A stretch of DNA of 64,000 bases from Tetragonia tetragonoides (taxonomy: Eukaryota > Streptophyta > Magnoliopsida > Caryophyllales > Aizoaceae). Within the stretch, counting starts at the first letter, position 1. The number at the start of each line of letters is the position of its first letter. The DNA is taken from NCBI GenBank assembly GCA_038025085.1, contig CM076143.1, positions 50,600,501-50,664,500 on the forward strand, in the 5' to 3' direction. A model generated the notes under the pieces. The model was given only the letters and a program-made list of their open reading frames with translations. It did not search any database and was not told where the DNA came from. Shown here piece by piece: positions 46,005-59,034 of this stretch. Position numbers and translations under genes: made by a program.

Positions 46005-49000
46005 ATGGATTCGCGAGATTCGTCTTCAATGACTGTGGCTAGAGAAGGTGGTTCTTCAGTGGATGACGATGGTGCTCTTTCAGTAACTGCTTTGCTTGCT
46101 AAAGAAGCTTTAGTATCGTTTCAATCGGATAAGTTTGCGGAATGTGTTGAAGTTTTGAATCGATTGTTGCAGAAAAAGGCGAATGATCCAAAGGTATATC
46201 ACTAAATTTCTTGTTATTAGTTTTGAATCAATTCAGCTTGCTTGCTTGCTGTTGCTGGTTTGCCTTTCATTGATTTTTGAGTATTGTGAATAATTTGTGA
46301 GTTTTAGTTGGAAATTATGCTGTAATTGGCTCATGTACTAATCTATGTTTATTCTGTGTAATTTGAATGTACTTGTGCTGAAGTTCACCACCCCAACCGT
46401 AGCACTCCTTTAATCTGGGTTATTTCATGTTTGGGGGAGATAATGTAGCTATGTGAGCCTAGTTCATAATAAGTGTCATTTGCTAAGTGGCTATAGAGTT
46501 TATGTCCATTATTTTTATTTATTTATTTGGGTTTCGAAATATTAGTTCTACAGTAAAGGGAGTAGCATTTTGATATCAAATTTGTATGCTTGATATCATA
46601 GCTTGGGATATGGTATTGAGATTTGAGCAGGGAGTTTGTATGCTTGATATCATAGGTTGGGATATGACTGTTTGGTTTAACTGGACTTGTGGAAATTAAT
46701 GATCCGGTGACTGTCCTTACATATCCTTCTGGCATTTAGCTCAGAATTAAAGCCTAGTTTGGTTGAGGGGGAAAAAAAAAAATCCAGATGGTTATATTTT
46801 CTTAAGAAATCATTTCTATGGAACAGACCTTCCTCCACCCAAAACTGAGCCGAAATTGGAAACTCTGGCACCTCATTTGATTTTTTAAATATAAACTTTG
46901 GAAAAATGGCAACATGTTTGATGGATGCGTTATGTTTTGTTGGTGTTGCCATGGAGCAGTAGTTCTTTTTTTTGGTCATAACACTTCCTGGTACACGTAC
47001 ATCTTTTGTTGCTTTTTGAGGTTAGGAGGGAGAAAGTGTTCGTTTAGCTGGATAATACGTTAAAAAGGTTTTTCTGTACCATAGTTGATGGTTCAACTTC
47101 CACCTAGCGCTCTGATACAAAGAGACACAAAATATAGCTTCAACTTCTACCTAGCTATCTGAGTTTCCAAAGCCGATCTTTGGTTGACATTTCATACTGA
47201 AGAGGCATGTACTTCATACCCTAGTTGATGATTATTTCTCACCCTATCCGCAGGCTTACCATGATCTCATGTTTTCTCTTGCTTGCTTAATCAGTATCTC
47301 GACCCTTATCAGCATATCCTTGAAGTCCTTATGGCCTGGGGTGTGCTAGTATGTAGTTAAATGAGCGTGTTGTTCTATCAGAATGGATAGGCTAGAGAGC
47401 ATGTGTAACATGTCCCAAAAGGAAAATGGGGTTACAAGTGTGTATTGAACAATGATAGGTGATATCAGTACTGTTTTTTGCTAAGCATGGTATGAGGAGG
47501 ATATTATGGATATGGCTCATGTATGTAAAGACACAAGACTCTTTAGGCAGACCCTCAATAGCATTAACTCCATATTATCAAAGATTTAAATACGCTCACA
47601 AGAAGCTATGGCCTGTGGGCAGAAAAAAATATGTGAATGTAAAAGGACTCTCTGGCCCTTTTAGTGGCTTTTACCTTCAACATGAAAAACAAAGAGTATG
47701 TATGTAAAATCCAACTACCAAGTACTCCCTCCGTTTCAGACAAATGGTTACAATTGTTTTTCCACGGTCTTCAATGCACCACTTTGACCGTAAATTATGT
47801 GTAATTAAATGAATATATAAATTAAAAAATTATGATTTTCCAAAGTACTATTTAAGATGTATCTAACCATAGTATTTTTACATTATAAATCTTTGTACTT
47901 TTTCACAAATTTATGGTCAAAGTTTGCGAACTTTGACCTTGAAAAAACAACTATAACCATTTGTCTGAGACGGAGGGAGTATATTCCTTTTAGTTGATGA
48001 ATAAAAGGAGATCTTTTCGAGTTGCACGATTTAACAATCAGTGTTTTCATTCGTGCTCTAGTGTCTTGAAAATGATTAATGTATATTTCTTACCCCTTCA
48101 ATAGCTGTTCATTCAAGACAAGTTTCTGAATCTATTATTTTTCCAGATTCTACATAATATTGCCGTGTCTGAATTTTTGCGGGATGGATGTTCAGATCCA
48201 AAGAAATTGATTGAAGTCCTTGTCAATGTTAAGGTATGGAATATTTACAGAAGTCAAGGCTGCTGCTATGTGCTGCAGGTTGCCTGTTTTGATGATTGAT
48301 GCAATGCATTTCGATTTGTACTGAAAGTTACTGACATCAACTAGTTAAATTATTAGTTGGGAGAAAGATCAAATCATTTGATTTGGTTTTACACTCCAGC
48401 ATCTCCAGGGATGATCTATTTCTTTCTTTATGTTTCTCCTTTCTGCAATGCCTTGACTTCTCTGATGTTCATCCGGACCAGCTTTCTCGCTTCTGTAGGC
48501 TCATTCTTTGAGGGAAAGCCTTGTGGAAAAGAAACATGAAGACTCTGAAATGTTTTTATGCCTGGAAGTGGAAAGTAATTTGGGCAAATTCTAGAAGAGT
48601 GAGGCAGTTTTAAAAATAAAAAGATTTTGTCCCTCTCGAGGTGTGGAGTTATTTGTATCAATAGATGATGTGTACACTCCCTTAAAATAGTGTCTTACAC
48701 TCTTAATTGTGAGTGCATGCATTGAAAGATCATGTTCCCACCCCGAGGATGGAGGATAGGAGCAATGTTTTCAAAACCGGACCGGACGGTTCAACCGGTC
48801 CAACCGTGAACTGGTAGGTCGGCCGGGTTAGATGGCTCAGATGAACCGTCCTGTTCAAACCCGGGCGGTTAACCGCGAACCGGTGGAAACCCGCTGAACC
48901 GGCGGCCCGGTGCGGTTTTTTTCCTTTCCAAAATTACTGCTTTTCCTTTTTTCCTCCCGGTTCGCACTAAAATAATCGTACCCTAGCCCTCAGTTCACTC

Positions 49001-52000
49001 ACCCATGCCTCCATTTCACTCCTCCTGCCCCTAGTGAGGGGACCAAGGGAGGTACGACGGGAGAATGGGCCATGTTTTTGAAGAGGAGAGAGAAAGACGA
49101 TGGTTGGGAGGAGGGCGGAGGTCACGGTGGTCAGTGGTAATTGGTGGTGGGGGAGTGGTTGTGGTGAAGATGGAGATGGATGGATGTTGACAGGTGGGAT
49201 AAGGTGGCGAAGGAAGTAAGTGAAAAGCCATAAGAAGTTGAAGGTGAAAGTAAAGCTATGGAGGTTCTCTGATTTTTCTCTCTCTTGATTTTTCATTTTT
49301 TTCTCTCTCTAGAGGTTGGTGAGGGGGCCTTGGTGAGGTGGTTGTTGCGTGGGGAATTTGGAAACTGGGTGTTTACTTTAGTTATAGCTTACCACTTACA
49401 TTACAGGTGGCAGTTGTTTTTTATCTGTTCAAAATTAATGCTTTTCCATGAATTTTTTCTGAATTTTCCCTATTTTTCTGTAATTTTTTTAATTTTATAA
49501 TTAATTATGACATAATTATGACGTCATCCGGTTTTTGAGACCGGTTGAACCGGTCAAACCAGTTGAACCATCGAACCCCTCGTCCAACCGGTTCAATGCC
49601 CGGTCCGGTTTTCAAAACATTGGATAGGAGGAAGCTATTTGGGAGTGCAAATGCTTATTTTTCTTTTTTGTATTAGATGCTAGGAGTAAAAATCTACTCA
49701 TATAAAACCTTGGATTAGGCTGTGACTTCATATCTTCACTATATTTTGTTCTGCTATATTTGATTTTCCTTAAGTTAAATTATTTGTTTTCCAGACAAAG
49801 AGTGAAGACCTTGCTCGTGCATCCAGAGAACAGGCAGATCCTTCCACCCTGGTTGCTAATAAAGCCATTTCAGGAGCCAAAGGAACTAATAATAACAGTG
49901 CTGGTGTGGTTTTCGCAGACGAGTTTGATGCATCTGTTGCAACACTTAACATTGTATGTATTTTTTGCTATCTTCAATGATGAACTGTTCCTTAAACTTT
50001 CAAATTGGAAATATTAAATTGTATTCTTTTTTCACCATGGTTCCAGGCAACTGTTCTATACCACCTCCATGAATATTCGAAGGCATTATCAGTTTTGGAG
50101 CCTCTATTTCAGAATATTGAACCAATAGATGAGGTTGGACAATGTAACCGTGTTTGGTTTTCTATAGTCGCGATATTTGTTTCTGAATCCTTTTCTTTTC
50201 TTTTCCATTGTTCTCATCCAGACCACAGCGCTTCATGTTTGCCTCTTAATGCTGGATGTTGCCTTTGCTACACAAGATGTATCCAAATTTTCAGTAAGTG
50301 TTAGTTGTGTGGTTGAATTGAATTTCTTTCGATAGTCATTGATTGCTCATTATATGACGATGATCTTTTCTTCTGCTGTTTACATTTAGTGTCCTCATAT
50401 ATTGTCTACTTTACCATGTCAAGCGTTTAAAGGGAGAGTATTCTTTTTGAAACATTTCCCTCAATCTCCACCAAAGGTGTAATGTTCTTGTTCTCCTTCA
50501 TATTGTAGCTTGAATTCAAGGAGTTCTATTGGTGAATACGGGAATTTAGATAAGACGCATGATTACTAGTAAGAAGATTTCTAAATTTAAAAGATTGTGG
50601 GTCTCTTTAACTTATGGGTCTTCAGTCTTCACAAAGTGATGTTTTGATTATTGATAATGTTCTTACTTGAATAGAGTGAGCTATATTCTTTTTCTGTCTG
50701 CTTATATGCAGCGAACTTGGGTGACTTATTGAAAACCAGGTTTTAGGGTGGGTGGAACTGCCATTATAAGAGTTTGGATATTATATATATATTATGTAAG
50801 CAGCTTCCTTCTTGACAAACTGAGGCTGTTTGCCAAAGACCAACAGAGTAAAGTTCTTTTATGAGAATTAAGAAGGAAAGTAATATCAGTAGTGTTTGAC
50901 ATTGAAAATGATGTAGAACATTCTATAGTTTTTCTTGTCCTGAAACATTTTCTTGGTAACAAATTCAAGCCTGTGTTTATAGGCTTATGGTTTTGGGTTC
51001 ACTGTTCAAGTCATTCTCTCTCCTTTCTATGCCATATCTTTTTAAAATCAACTTGCAATACATTTAAATGTTTGCTCCATTGCTAGTTCCAAGTTTGAGG
51101 ATGAAGTTATCAAACTTGCAAGACACTAAAAGTATAAATTCTCATGTACTAGATGTCCCTCATGGAAAAGTTACTAAAGAGTACAACTCGTAGTCACTAC
51201 CGCTTTGTAACTCGTGCACATTTTGCTCTGTCCTTCCGCTTTGTGGTTAGCTTTGGTTGTTGTACTTTAAAAATATCCAAGGATGTGGATTTGTAGATGT
51301 TGGGATTTGGGAAGAATTACTAGTTGTAGATGTGATAAGTCTGCTTGCATAGCTGGTGGAAGTGAAGTGGATTTCCTTACTGGTTAAAGAATTGATTTGT
51401 GTTAATCATAATAATGGTAACATTGCTTCTCAGTAGGTTTTAGATTCTCTGAAGGATTAAAATTCTCAGTTTCTTCCTCTTGTTAACATAACATTTGCGC
51501 CTTGGAGTTGCGTACATGTGTACAGACAGATATCAAGTGAATGACTTCAGCACCTTCTAGAAGTTTGACTGTTGCCCTTGATTTTCTGCAGGAGGCAACT
51601 AACCATTAAGTTAGACAGATATCAGTTTGACTGCTCTTTCTTTTATTTTAATTTTTTCTTTGGGGAAGGGGGTGAACTAGAGTTTTTTGTAATTTTTGTT
51701 GCCCCCTCAATTAGAGTGGTTGTCATAGTTATTTTTTCTGCAAATATTAAGAAGAGTTAAGATAGAAGTGGTGAAAATAGGTTTTAGTTGAGTAGTTCAC
51801 TTAACTACACAAGTGATAGACATCTAGATAAGTCAGTATGAAAACTCACAAATAGAAAGTAACGCAATCGCTATGAAATGGAGGGAGTATTGTTATTGTT
51901 ATTTTTTGCAGGTTTGTGGTGGGGTTGGGTACGTAATTTTTCATTATTTTATTTATTCATTTACCGTATAGTTTACAACTGCAATTAATCAAACATCAAC

Positions 52001-55000
52001 GTTCTTTTACAAAACTGTAGCCAACGTACTAGATTGCAAATACTATTAACAAAACTACCTGATTTTACATAAAGAATTACAACTTAGTAACTAGGACAAA
52101 GGTCGTAACACTCTGGCAGGCATGTCTAGCTGCTCTTTGATTGGTATTTATTTTGGGAGCTGGGGGGGGGGGGTGTTGACAGAGATGGCAGCGTCTTTTT
52201 TTGCTGATGAAGGAAATGAGTTGTTAGCTAGGAGTTGATGTGCTATTTTGTACAATGTTTTAGGTGTGATTTCCCTGCCTTTCTGTTTTTTCTTAGACAG
52301 CATGGGTGTCGAAGCTTTGCTTGACTAATCCCATGGGCCCTGGAGTTAGCGAATTTTCCTTCCTTTTTGTTGACCTGAAAGGCAAGAAGCTACAGATTTT
52401 GCTAAGCAATTGGAGGTTGTGTTGGAGTGTAAAGGTGTAAAACCAACTAAAGATTATGTACATTGCCACACATTTTCAGAAAACTCAGCACTTTTAAGAG
52501 TCAGCAACTGGCACGACTGCTCAATATTTATGCCGAAAGTGTTGAATAACTGCTGGTGGGAGCATGTCATGCTGTCTTATATCTGTGTTTGATAAATGGA
52601 TAGCTGTAGAAAGCTCTATAAGTGAATTTCTCTGGGGAATCATCATATCCTTAACATGCGAGTCAGTCAAGAATGTCAACTTTTCTTGAAGCAAGTCTCT
52701 TTCTAGAACATTAAATTAAGAGTGTTGGCATAATGTCAATGAAGTGATAAAGACGCTATTCTCGAATTGCATACCGCTTTCTTCGTGAGGTGGCTATAAT
52801 CTATATCATAATGTCTTGTGTATAGTTTACATATCTGATGTTAATCAGGGGCATCTGATAACATTTCTGGTAGAAGTTCTTTTGCTAGACTGTACTCTCT
52901 ATGTCTCTACAGTGGATGGGGGCTTTTAGGTAATAAAGGTCAGAGGGGTCATTTCTATGGATAAACCCATAAGGCTGTGGTAGCTTGGGAGTTGGGAGTC
53001 AATGTTGAGGAATGCATGGTTGGTGTATAAGGGAAATTATGGCTTAAAGGTGTTACTTTATGGAAGACTATTAGGAGTCGAGTGGGTTGTGCTTGTGCTT
53101 GTTCTCAGTATTCAATGTTGTAGGAGGCTCGTGCAATGTATTTCCAGCATGTTAGCTTTTGGGGTTATAGTACTCTCATTGAATCTGTTTATTTGTGACT
53201 TGTGTCTTCTTTGTGCTTTCCTCTTTTGTTCGTTGCTGTCAATCTTCCCCTTCAATAAGGGAGGGTTGTGTTGGGTGGCTGACATTAGCTTATTGAGTGC
53301 CTTCACGTCAGGATCCCAGAACGCGGGTCAGAGGCGACCCAGTTTGCTCTGGAACATAACCCAGTTCACTGGCATGGCAAACCCATTAAGCGGTCAGAAG
53401 AGATGGGTTTCTAATTTAGGGTTATCAAAAAGAATCCCTAGATCTGAGATTGGGGCTTCAAATGATGAAAAAAAAAGGAAAGATCTGTTAGGGCTTTTGG
53501 TTATGAAAGCTAGGTGGTTAGAGTTGACTACCTGGCAGTCGCTGGAGAAGAGAGAGGCCGACTGTGCTCTGTAGTACCTTTTTGCTCTTCATTTTTGTCC
53601 GAAGGCTCTTTATCTAAATAAAATAAAATAAAATTTTGTCCGAAGGCTTCTTCTTTATAGTAGCCTGTTCAGTTGTGGTTAATGAAGCTTTAATAAATTT
53701 ACATATGGAGCATGCTAATGAACTCTTAGCATTCATATTCTTTCTATTTTATGTGTTGCTTGAGAGTGGTGACTGAATTACATGATATTTGTGTCTCCAG
53801 GATGTAATAGGTTACCTTGAAAAAGCTTTTGGTGTTAGTTACATGCTCAATCAAGGTGATAGTGGAAGCACAGGGCAGCAACAAGCCTCAAATCTTGTGG
53901 TGAAGTCCTCTTCGATTTCCAACAATTCATCAGCTTCTGATGATTTAAACACAGAAGGATTTGCTGCTGGAAATTCATCGGAAAGTTCCTTGTCTAGAAC
54001 GTTATCGGATGAAACAATCGAGTACGAGACGTTGTTATCAACCTTGGATATCAGTGGGCAGAGCATATCTCGGCCAACTAATCTCTCATCTCCGAATGAT
54101 TACACCAGGATTTCAGTTGATCGATCCACTCCTACAATTAATTTGAAGCTGCAGTTGCCCCTTTATAAGATTCAGCTTTTGCTTCTTACCAGAAATCTGA
54201 AGGCAGCAAAGCGTGAAGTAAAGCTGGCAATGAACATTGCACGAGGTATTGATTCTTCAAGGACTCTATTGCTGAAATCACAGCTTGAATATGCTCGTGG
54301 GAACTACCCCAAAGCATTCAAACTTTTGAGAGCATCTAGTAACCAGGTAGATGTTGGAAGTTCGATCATAATTAACAATAACATCGGGTGCATCTATTTT
54401 CAACAAGGCAAGCGTCACACGTCAAGCATATTCTTCCACAAAGCTCTAAACAACTGCTCATCCCTCTGGAAGGAAAAGGCTCGAAAACTTGCCACATTTT
54501 CTCAAGACAAATCTCTGCTCATAGCATATAATTGTGGTGTGCAATACTTGGCTTGTGGGAAACCTATACTTGCTGCTCGTTGTTTCCTGAAGGTAAGTTT
54601 GGTTTTTTATAATAAGCCCCTCCTATGGCTCCGACTTGCAGAATGCTGCCTAATGGCATTGGAGAAGGGGCTCTTAAAGCACATAGAAACCTCTGTACAT
54701 GACCTGGAGGTTAGGGTCAGAGTCATTGGGCGAGGAAAATGGAGACAACTTGCCATGGAAAATAGTTCTTTGAGATATGGGGATGGGAGTGGTAATGAAA
54801 GGGAGGAGTCGGTTCTTGACAATAATATCAAGCCAAAGCTGTCTATGTCATTTGCGCGTCAGTGTCTTCTTAACGCGCTTCACTTGCTATGCAGCTCTGA
54901 GTCAAAGCATATGAAGTCTACATTGTCACCGAAGTCTTCTCCGGAGGAAAATGAATTGAGTGAGGGAACACCATTTAAGAACATGGGCCATAAGAATTTG

Positions 55001-55759
55001 AGTAGCAATGATCCAAAGTCTAATTTGGCAAGCTCAGGTCAAGTTAGTGCAAATGGGGATGCAAGAGAACAGAGAGGTGGATCTCATGCTCATACAGCTG
55101 CCGCAAATGCCATGTCTGAATACGAGGATAGTTATAAGCGAGAAAACCAGAAGATCAAGCAAGCTATTCTTATTGATTTGGCATTTGCAGAACTGGAGCT
55201 AGGAAATCCACTGAAGGCGCTCTCTACGGCTCTTTCTCTGCTGAGACTATCCGAATGTTCAAGAATGCATGCCTTTTTGGGGCATGTTTATGCAGCTGAA
55301 GCACTTTGTTTGCTCAACAGACTGAAGGAAGCTGCTGAGCATCTGGCTATTTATTTGTCTGCTGGAAGCAATGTCGAATTGCCTTACACTGATGAAGATT
55401 GTAGACAATGGCAGGCGAAAAAAACTATGGATGCTGAAGATTCAAATAGTGTGCAAATGGCAGGTAGGGTTCCATCATCCGATGAGCAACAAGATAATGT
55501 GTTTCTGAGTCCAGACAAAGCTCGTGGGGCACTTTATGTCAATCTAGCATCGATGTTTGTGATGCAAGGAGACCTTGAGCAGGCAAGCCGCTACGCTACA
55601 CATGCTTTGGCGACAGTTCCTAACAGCCAAGAAGCTGCACTTATGGCAGTTTACGTGGATCTCCAACTTGGGAAAGCTCAAGAAGCTCTGGCCAAGTTGA
55701 AACAATGTTGTCGGATTAGATTCCTGCCCTTCAGTTCGAGATCCAAAGCAGCTTCCTGA
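46005..55759 (+). CDS. CNOT10: CCR4-NOT complex subunit 10 (CNOT10), TPR protein
   Basis: Six exons: 46005-46193, 48147-48233, 49795-49953, 50047-50133, 50222-50293 and 53801-55759. All introns are GT-AG at phase 0 and the product is about 850 residues, the usual plant length. The start MDSRDSSSMTV follows a CT-rich leader and matches plant orthologues. TPR-type helices begin with LLAKEALVSFQSDKFAECVEVLNRLL (about 29-54). Family segments include LHEYSKALSVLEPLFQNIEPIDE, YLEKAFGVSYM, LQLPLYKIQLLLLTRNLKAAKREVKLAMN, NNIGCIYFQQGKRHTSSIFFHKAL, PLLWLRLAECCLMALEKGL and GALYVNLASMFVMQGDLEQASRYATHAL. A Ser-rich low-complexity linker lies at about 215-265. In animals CNOT10 with CNOT11 docks on the NOT1 scaffold of the cytoplasmic deadenylase that shortens mRNA poly(A) tails. 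No frame defects. Introns 1, 2 and 5 are large. Confidence 0.93.
47725..47979. mobile_element. Stowaway MITE (Tc1/mariner), 255 bp, TSD TA, in CNOT10 intron 1
   Basis: Ends CTCCCTCCGTTTCAGACAAA and its inverted partner TTTGTCTGAGACGGAGGGAG, bordered by TA at 47723-47724 and 47980-47981. This is the canonical plant Stowaway terminus. Confidence 0.9.
48234..49794 (+). other. CNOT10 intron 2
   Basis: Intron between exons 2 and 3; most of it is the hAT-like element at 48763-49622. Confidence 0.6.
48763..49622. mobile_element. Non-autonomous hAT-like element, 860 bp, 8-bp TSD
   Basis: Terminal inverted repeats begin CAATGTTTT and continue AAAACCGGACCGG, with one mismatch over 23 bp. GATAGGAG is duplicated exactly at 48755-48762 and 49623-49630. 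Subterminal regions are rich in AACCGG and GGTTCAA. No transposase frame. Confidence 0.85.
50294..53800 (+). other. CNOT10 intron 5, 3.5 kb
   Basis: No exon is missing, since HVCLLMLDVAFATQDVSKFS joins DVIGYLEKAFGV in phase. A 190-codon open frame at 53002-53574 matches nothing I know. At about 53594-53650 TTTTGTCCGAAGGCT occurs twice around an (AAATA)n stretch, suggesting the tail of an old retroposon. Confidence 0.5.
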
Positions 55760-56259
55760 TCTTTGTGTTGGTTTCTTCTTTTTCTCTTTGCATTAGTCGT
55801 GTAGTCCATACCGCAGTGCCAGTTATGACAGGTAGGTAACCAGTCCTTGCAAAGATTTGTAACATAAATATAGTTCAATCCAGAGAATAAGTTCTCATTT
55901 TTTTTTCCCATTTTTTTTCCATGTTAATTTTCCCTTAGATTTACATGTAGGGTTGAGGGGATGGCGTGGCTTGGCCAACCTGTCAGTGCAAATGCCCACC
56001 ATTTAGATGATATGTGAGCTGTAGTTACTGAATTGGTTATGTTGTAGTGGCTAATCATTTTTAAGGAGGAATAGAAAGAGCTGCAATTGATCTGTCTTGA
56101 TCAGGCAGGTTAAGTTTATGGCTTTTTGGATGTTTGAGGCCTGCCTTTGCTCCCCTGTTTTCTGCTCTGCCAGAATTGTGCAATATATACAATCTGGACG
56201 AACATGAGCTGAAAGTATTTAAGCTCGTTGGGTGATTGTGATTTTTAGAAATTTCTTCT
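55760..56259. other. CNOT10 3-prime flank
   Basis: Probable 3-prime untranslated sequence then intergenic DNA. No further gene recognised. Confidence 0.4.
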
Positions 56260-56384
56260 GCTGTTGCATCGTGCAATTTTCCAGTCGAACAGTCATTTTA
56301 TTCATGACATGTATGTGACTATAATCAAATGGTGTGGTTCTTTCCTCCAAGCTGCAAGACTGGAAAATTGCACGATGCAACAGC
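56260..56384. repeat. Perfect 27-bp inverted repeat with 71-nt loop (hairpin)
   Basis: Arms at 56260-56286 (GCTGTTGCATCG...) and 56358-56384 (...CGATGCAACAGC) are exact reverse complements. Weaker complementarity (AAATTT) extends outside. Possible hairpin RNA precursor or short foldback element. Confidence 0.8.
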
Positions 56385-56751
56385 ATAGCTTTACAAATTT
56401 GAAGGTAATTGATTCTCAAATGATAGGTCAGTGTGATTTAGGAGGCTTCAGATGGCTGAATGCTATTGTTGGTCTGGCGGTAATGGATAGGGGTGGTGAA
56501 TGCTATTGGGAGATGATTCAGACGAATAGATAATGAATCATTTTTTTTCCCCAGTTTTGAAGGGAAGCTGAAGCATTGTTGGACGTTGGGGATTTGGGGA
56601 AGAAGAAACCTTTGTATTTTGGTCATTTAGAGTTCCCTAATGTCCGCACAACGATTCAACCCATGAATCGTTGTTGGGGTCTTAATAGTGAGTGACAAGT
56701 AAAAGATTATTTATTGACTAGCAAAAAAAAAAGTAAAAGATTATTAATCGA
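56385..56751. other. Intergenic DNA, nothing recognised
   Basis: No gene or element could be supported. Confidence 0.4.
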
Positions 56752-56760
56752 TGTTTGAGA

Positions 56761-57047
56761 CTGGGCAACTGGTCGGGTTGGGTTGACAGGGGTCTGAAAA
56801 GTTTGTGGGTGGGTCGGGTCAGTCACCGGCCGGCCCAGCCCATTTTGGCGGTAAAATTTAAAAAGTGTTTTAATTAATAATAAAAAATTATGTGGGTTGG
56901 CCTATTTGTGACCTGATATGCCCGTCTAACTCTTAAATGAGTCGATTCATTTTGATCCGTCCATTTACAATTGTAAATGAATTATAATCCATTGGGCACT
57001 GGGTTAGGTCGAGTCGGTTACAGGATCTCCTCCTACTTGCCCAAGTC
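56761..57047. mobile_element. hAT-like MITE, 287 bp
   Basis: Begins CTGGGCAACTGG and ends CTACTTGCCCAAGTC, an inverted pair. Flanked by TGTTTGAGA (56752-56760) and TATTTGAGA (57048-57056), one mismatch. GGTCGGGT/CCGGCC-rich interior like the element at 18361. Confidence 0.5.
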
Positions 57048-57070
57048 TATTTGAGACCAACAACTAATAC

Positions 57071-57353
57071 CGAGACCAACAAGGGTGGTGGTCTAGTGGT
57101 TCCAAGCTTACTCCCAAGTGGTTTGGTAAGGCAAGGTCATGGGTTCGAATCCCCATTCCCCCCATGCCTTGTGTCTGCTGGCTTCTAGGAACTATACTAG
57201 CCCCTTGTTGGTGCTACATTGACGGGGCCAGTGCTTGCACTGGTTGTTCAGTTAGTCTGATATGTTCGCTGTTGAACACGAGAGTCCGAACATAATGTAG
57301 CAAGAGGTGTCTCGATCGCCATTCACTTGCACCCCTTTTTAACAAGCAAAAAT
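57071..57353 (+). mobile_element. tRNA-derived SINE, 283 bp, TSD AACTAATAC
   Basis: A-box-like TGGTCTAGTGG near 57090 and B-box GGTTCGAATCC near 57140, then a unique body and an A/T-rich end. AACTAATAC repeats exactly at 57062-57070 and 57354-57362. It is inserted a few bases from the hAT-like MITE. Confidence 0.85.
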
Positions 57354-57362
57354 AACTAATAC

Positions 57363-58769
57363 GGAGGACCTCTCACATCCTCGAAATTGTTCGTCACATG
57401 GTTAAAAATTGAGCACCTAGTTTAGGCCTGTAGGGGACTTTTAGGCGTATTTTACAATGAAGAATACTCCATAAATTATCTGACAAAGTTCGGAAGAATT
57501 TGTCTCTTAGCATGAAGCCTACATGGTATTGGTGGCAACTACAAGCAAATCAAGACTAAAAAAAATAAAAAATAAAAATAAAAAAAATCTACAAGCACAT
57601 CAACGACTTAGCTCTCAATTGACAAATCAAACTATTCGTGAATTACGAGCCTACATGAACATCACTTTGGTAAATAGTTTTAAAACTAACCCAAAATCGT
57701 ATTATTTTTATTTTTTGGCACCATTAATATAAAAGATTATATATTTTGTGGAGTATTATTTACCTTTAGATTTTGGTCATCTGGGACCCAATTGAGATTT
57801 TCTTTTCCTATGCTCTAGGGAACCCATAGTGACCGAATAGTCCCCTCAGTGCTTTAAGGAGGCATTTCTGAGGCCCTCACATCATATACACCTACCCATA
57901 GTTTCGATGTTTGGATATTAATCGTCGCCGACAAATAAAAGGTCATTAAATGCTATTTCAAACCTCATAACCAACTTGGGGAAGCTTCCAATGGCCCTGA
58001 GATCACTCATCCAATATTGTTAAAAATGAGCATCTTGGTTTTGAAACGTCTAAGATGCCCGATTTTCGCGGATTATATGCTCTTTGAATTTTGGCCATCA
58101 AGATATAATTTGATTTTAAGCCAATCAACTTATTATTACTACTAATAATTAGAGAAATTCTTACAAGTATCTCTCTACTTATATAAGCAATTTAAACAGA
58201 TCTATTTGTTATATATATTGAATTACTCATAAATAAAAGTTCTCAAGTTTATTTGAGAAATCATTCTAATATGTTGCAATATTTATTTATTTAGCACTCC
58301 CTTCGTCTGCAAAAGTATCTACAAGCTCAATATTTGAATTTGAGGATAGTGTATTATGTAACAACTATATTCGGAAAAAATTGAAATATACAATACAATA
58401 ACATAAATCAAAATAAAAAAGAGATGACCTCGTTGTGTACTTGGTTGCGATAACTTATATAAGATACACAAATGGACCAAATCCAAACTCATGATTCATG
58501 AGTCATTACAAATTACAAATAAATTTGTGTTCAATAAACCGAAACACCATTGGTACCAATAATCAGGAAGAATAAAAAATTTCAGATGAGGGAAAACGGG
58601 AGATACAATAACAAGCTGTTAACTCAAGGAGAAAGTTGGGGATTGGGAATGAGACCCAGACATCCTCTCTTGTCGAGTTCAATCCTTTCATTGGTTGATC
58701 TACAACCTGCAACACAAACATCAATTAATTCAATTTGTTATAAATACAATAATTATAGCACAAAAATTC
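57363..58769. other. Intergenic DNA, no gene recognised
   Basis: AT-rich. CACTCCCTTCGTCTGCAAAAG near 58296 resembles one Stowaway end but no partner was found. Confidence 0.4.
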
Positions 58770-58872
58770 GTATGAGGCGGCCTCAAGGTGAAGCCCCGAC
58801 TAATAAACATGACGTCATGTTTATGTCATGCTTGACTATAAAGTGAGTCTCAGCTTGAGACGACCTCATAGG
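58770..58872. mobile_element. MULE-type MITE, TATGAGGCGG family, copy 2
   Basis: Inverted ends TATGAGGCGGCCTCAAG and CTTGAGACGACCTCATA with a palindromic CATGACGTCATG core. The flanking duplication is eroded. Confidence 0.55.
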
Positions 58873-59034
58873 AGACCTTTTATTATTATTATTATTATTA
58901 TTATTTTTGAAATTGTATAAAAAAAAATGCATTTTGTCAAATAGATTCACACACCATGTATATAAATAAAAAAGTACTTGTCCCCTAAAAAAAATAAAAA
59001 ATAAAATAAAGATAGTACACATTGGCTCACTTGA

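Noticed and set aside
53002..53574. 190-codon open frame in CNOT10 intron 5
   Set aside because: No recognisable domain, and CNOT10 exons on either side are contiguous in the family; kept only as an intron note.
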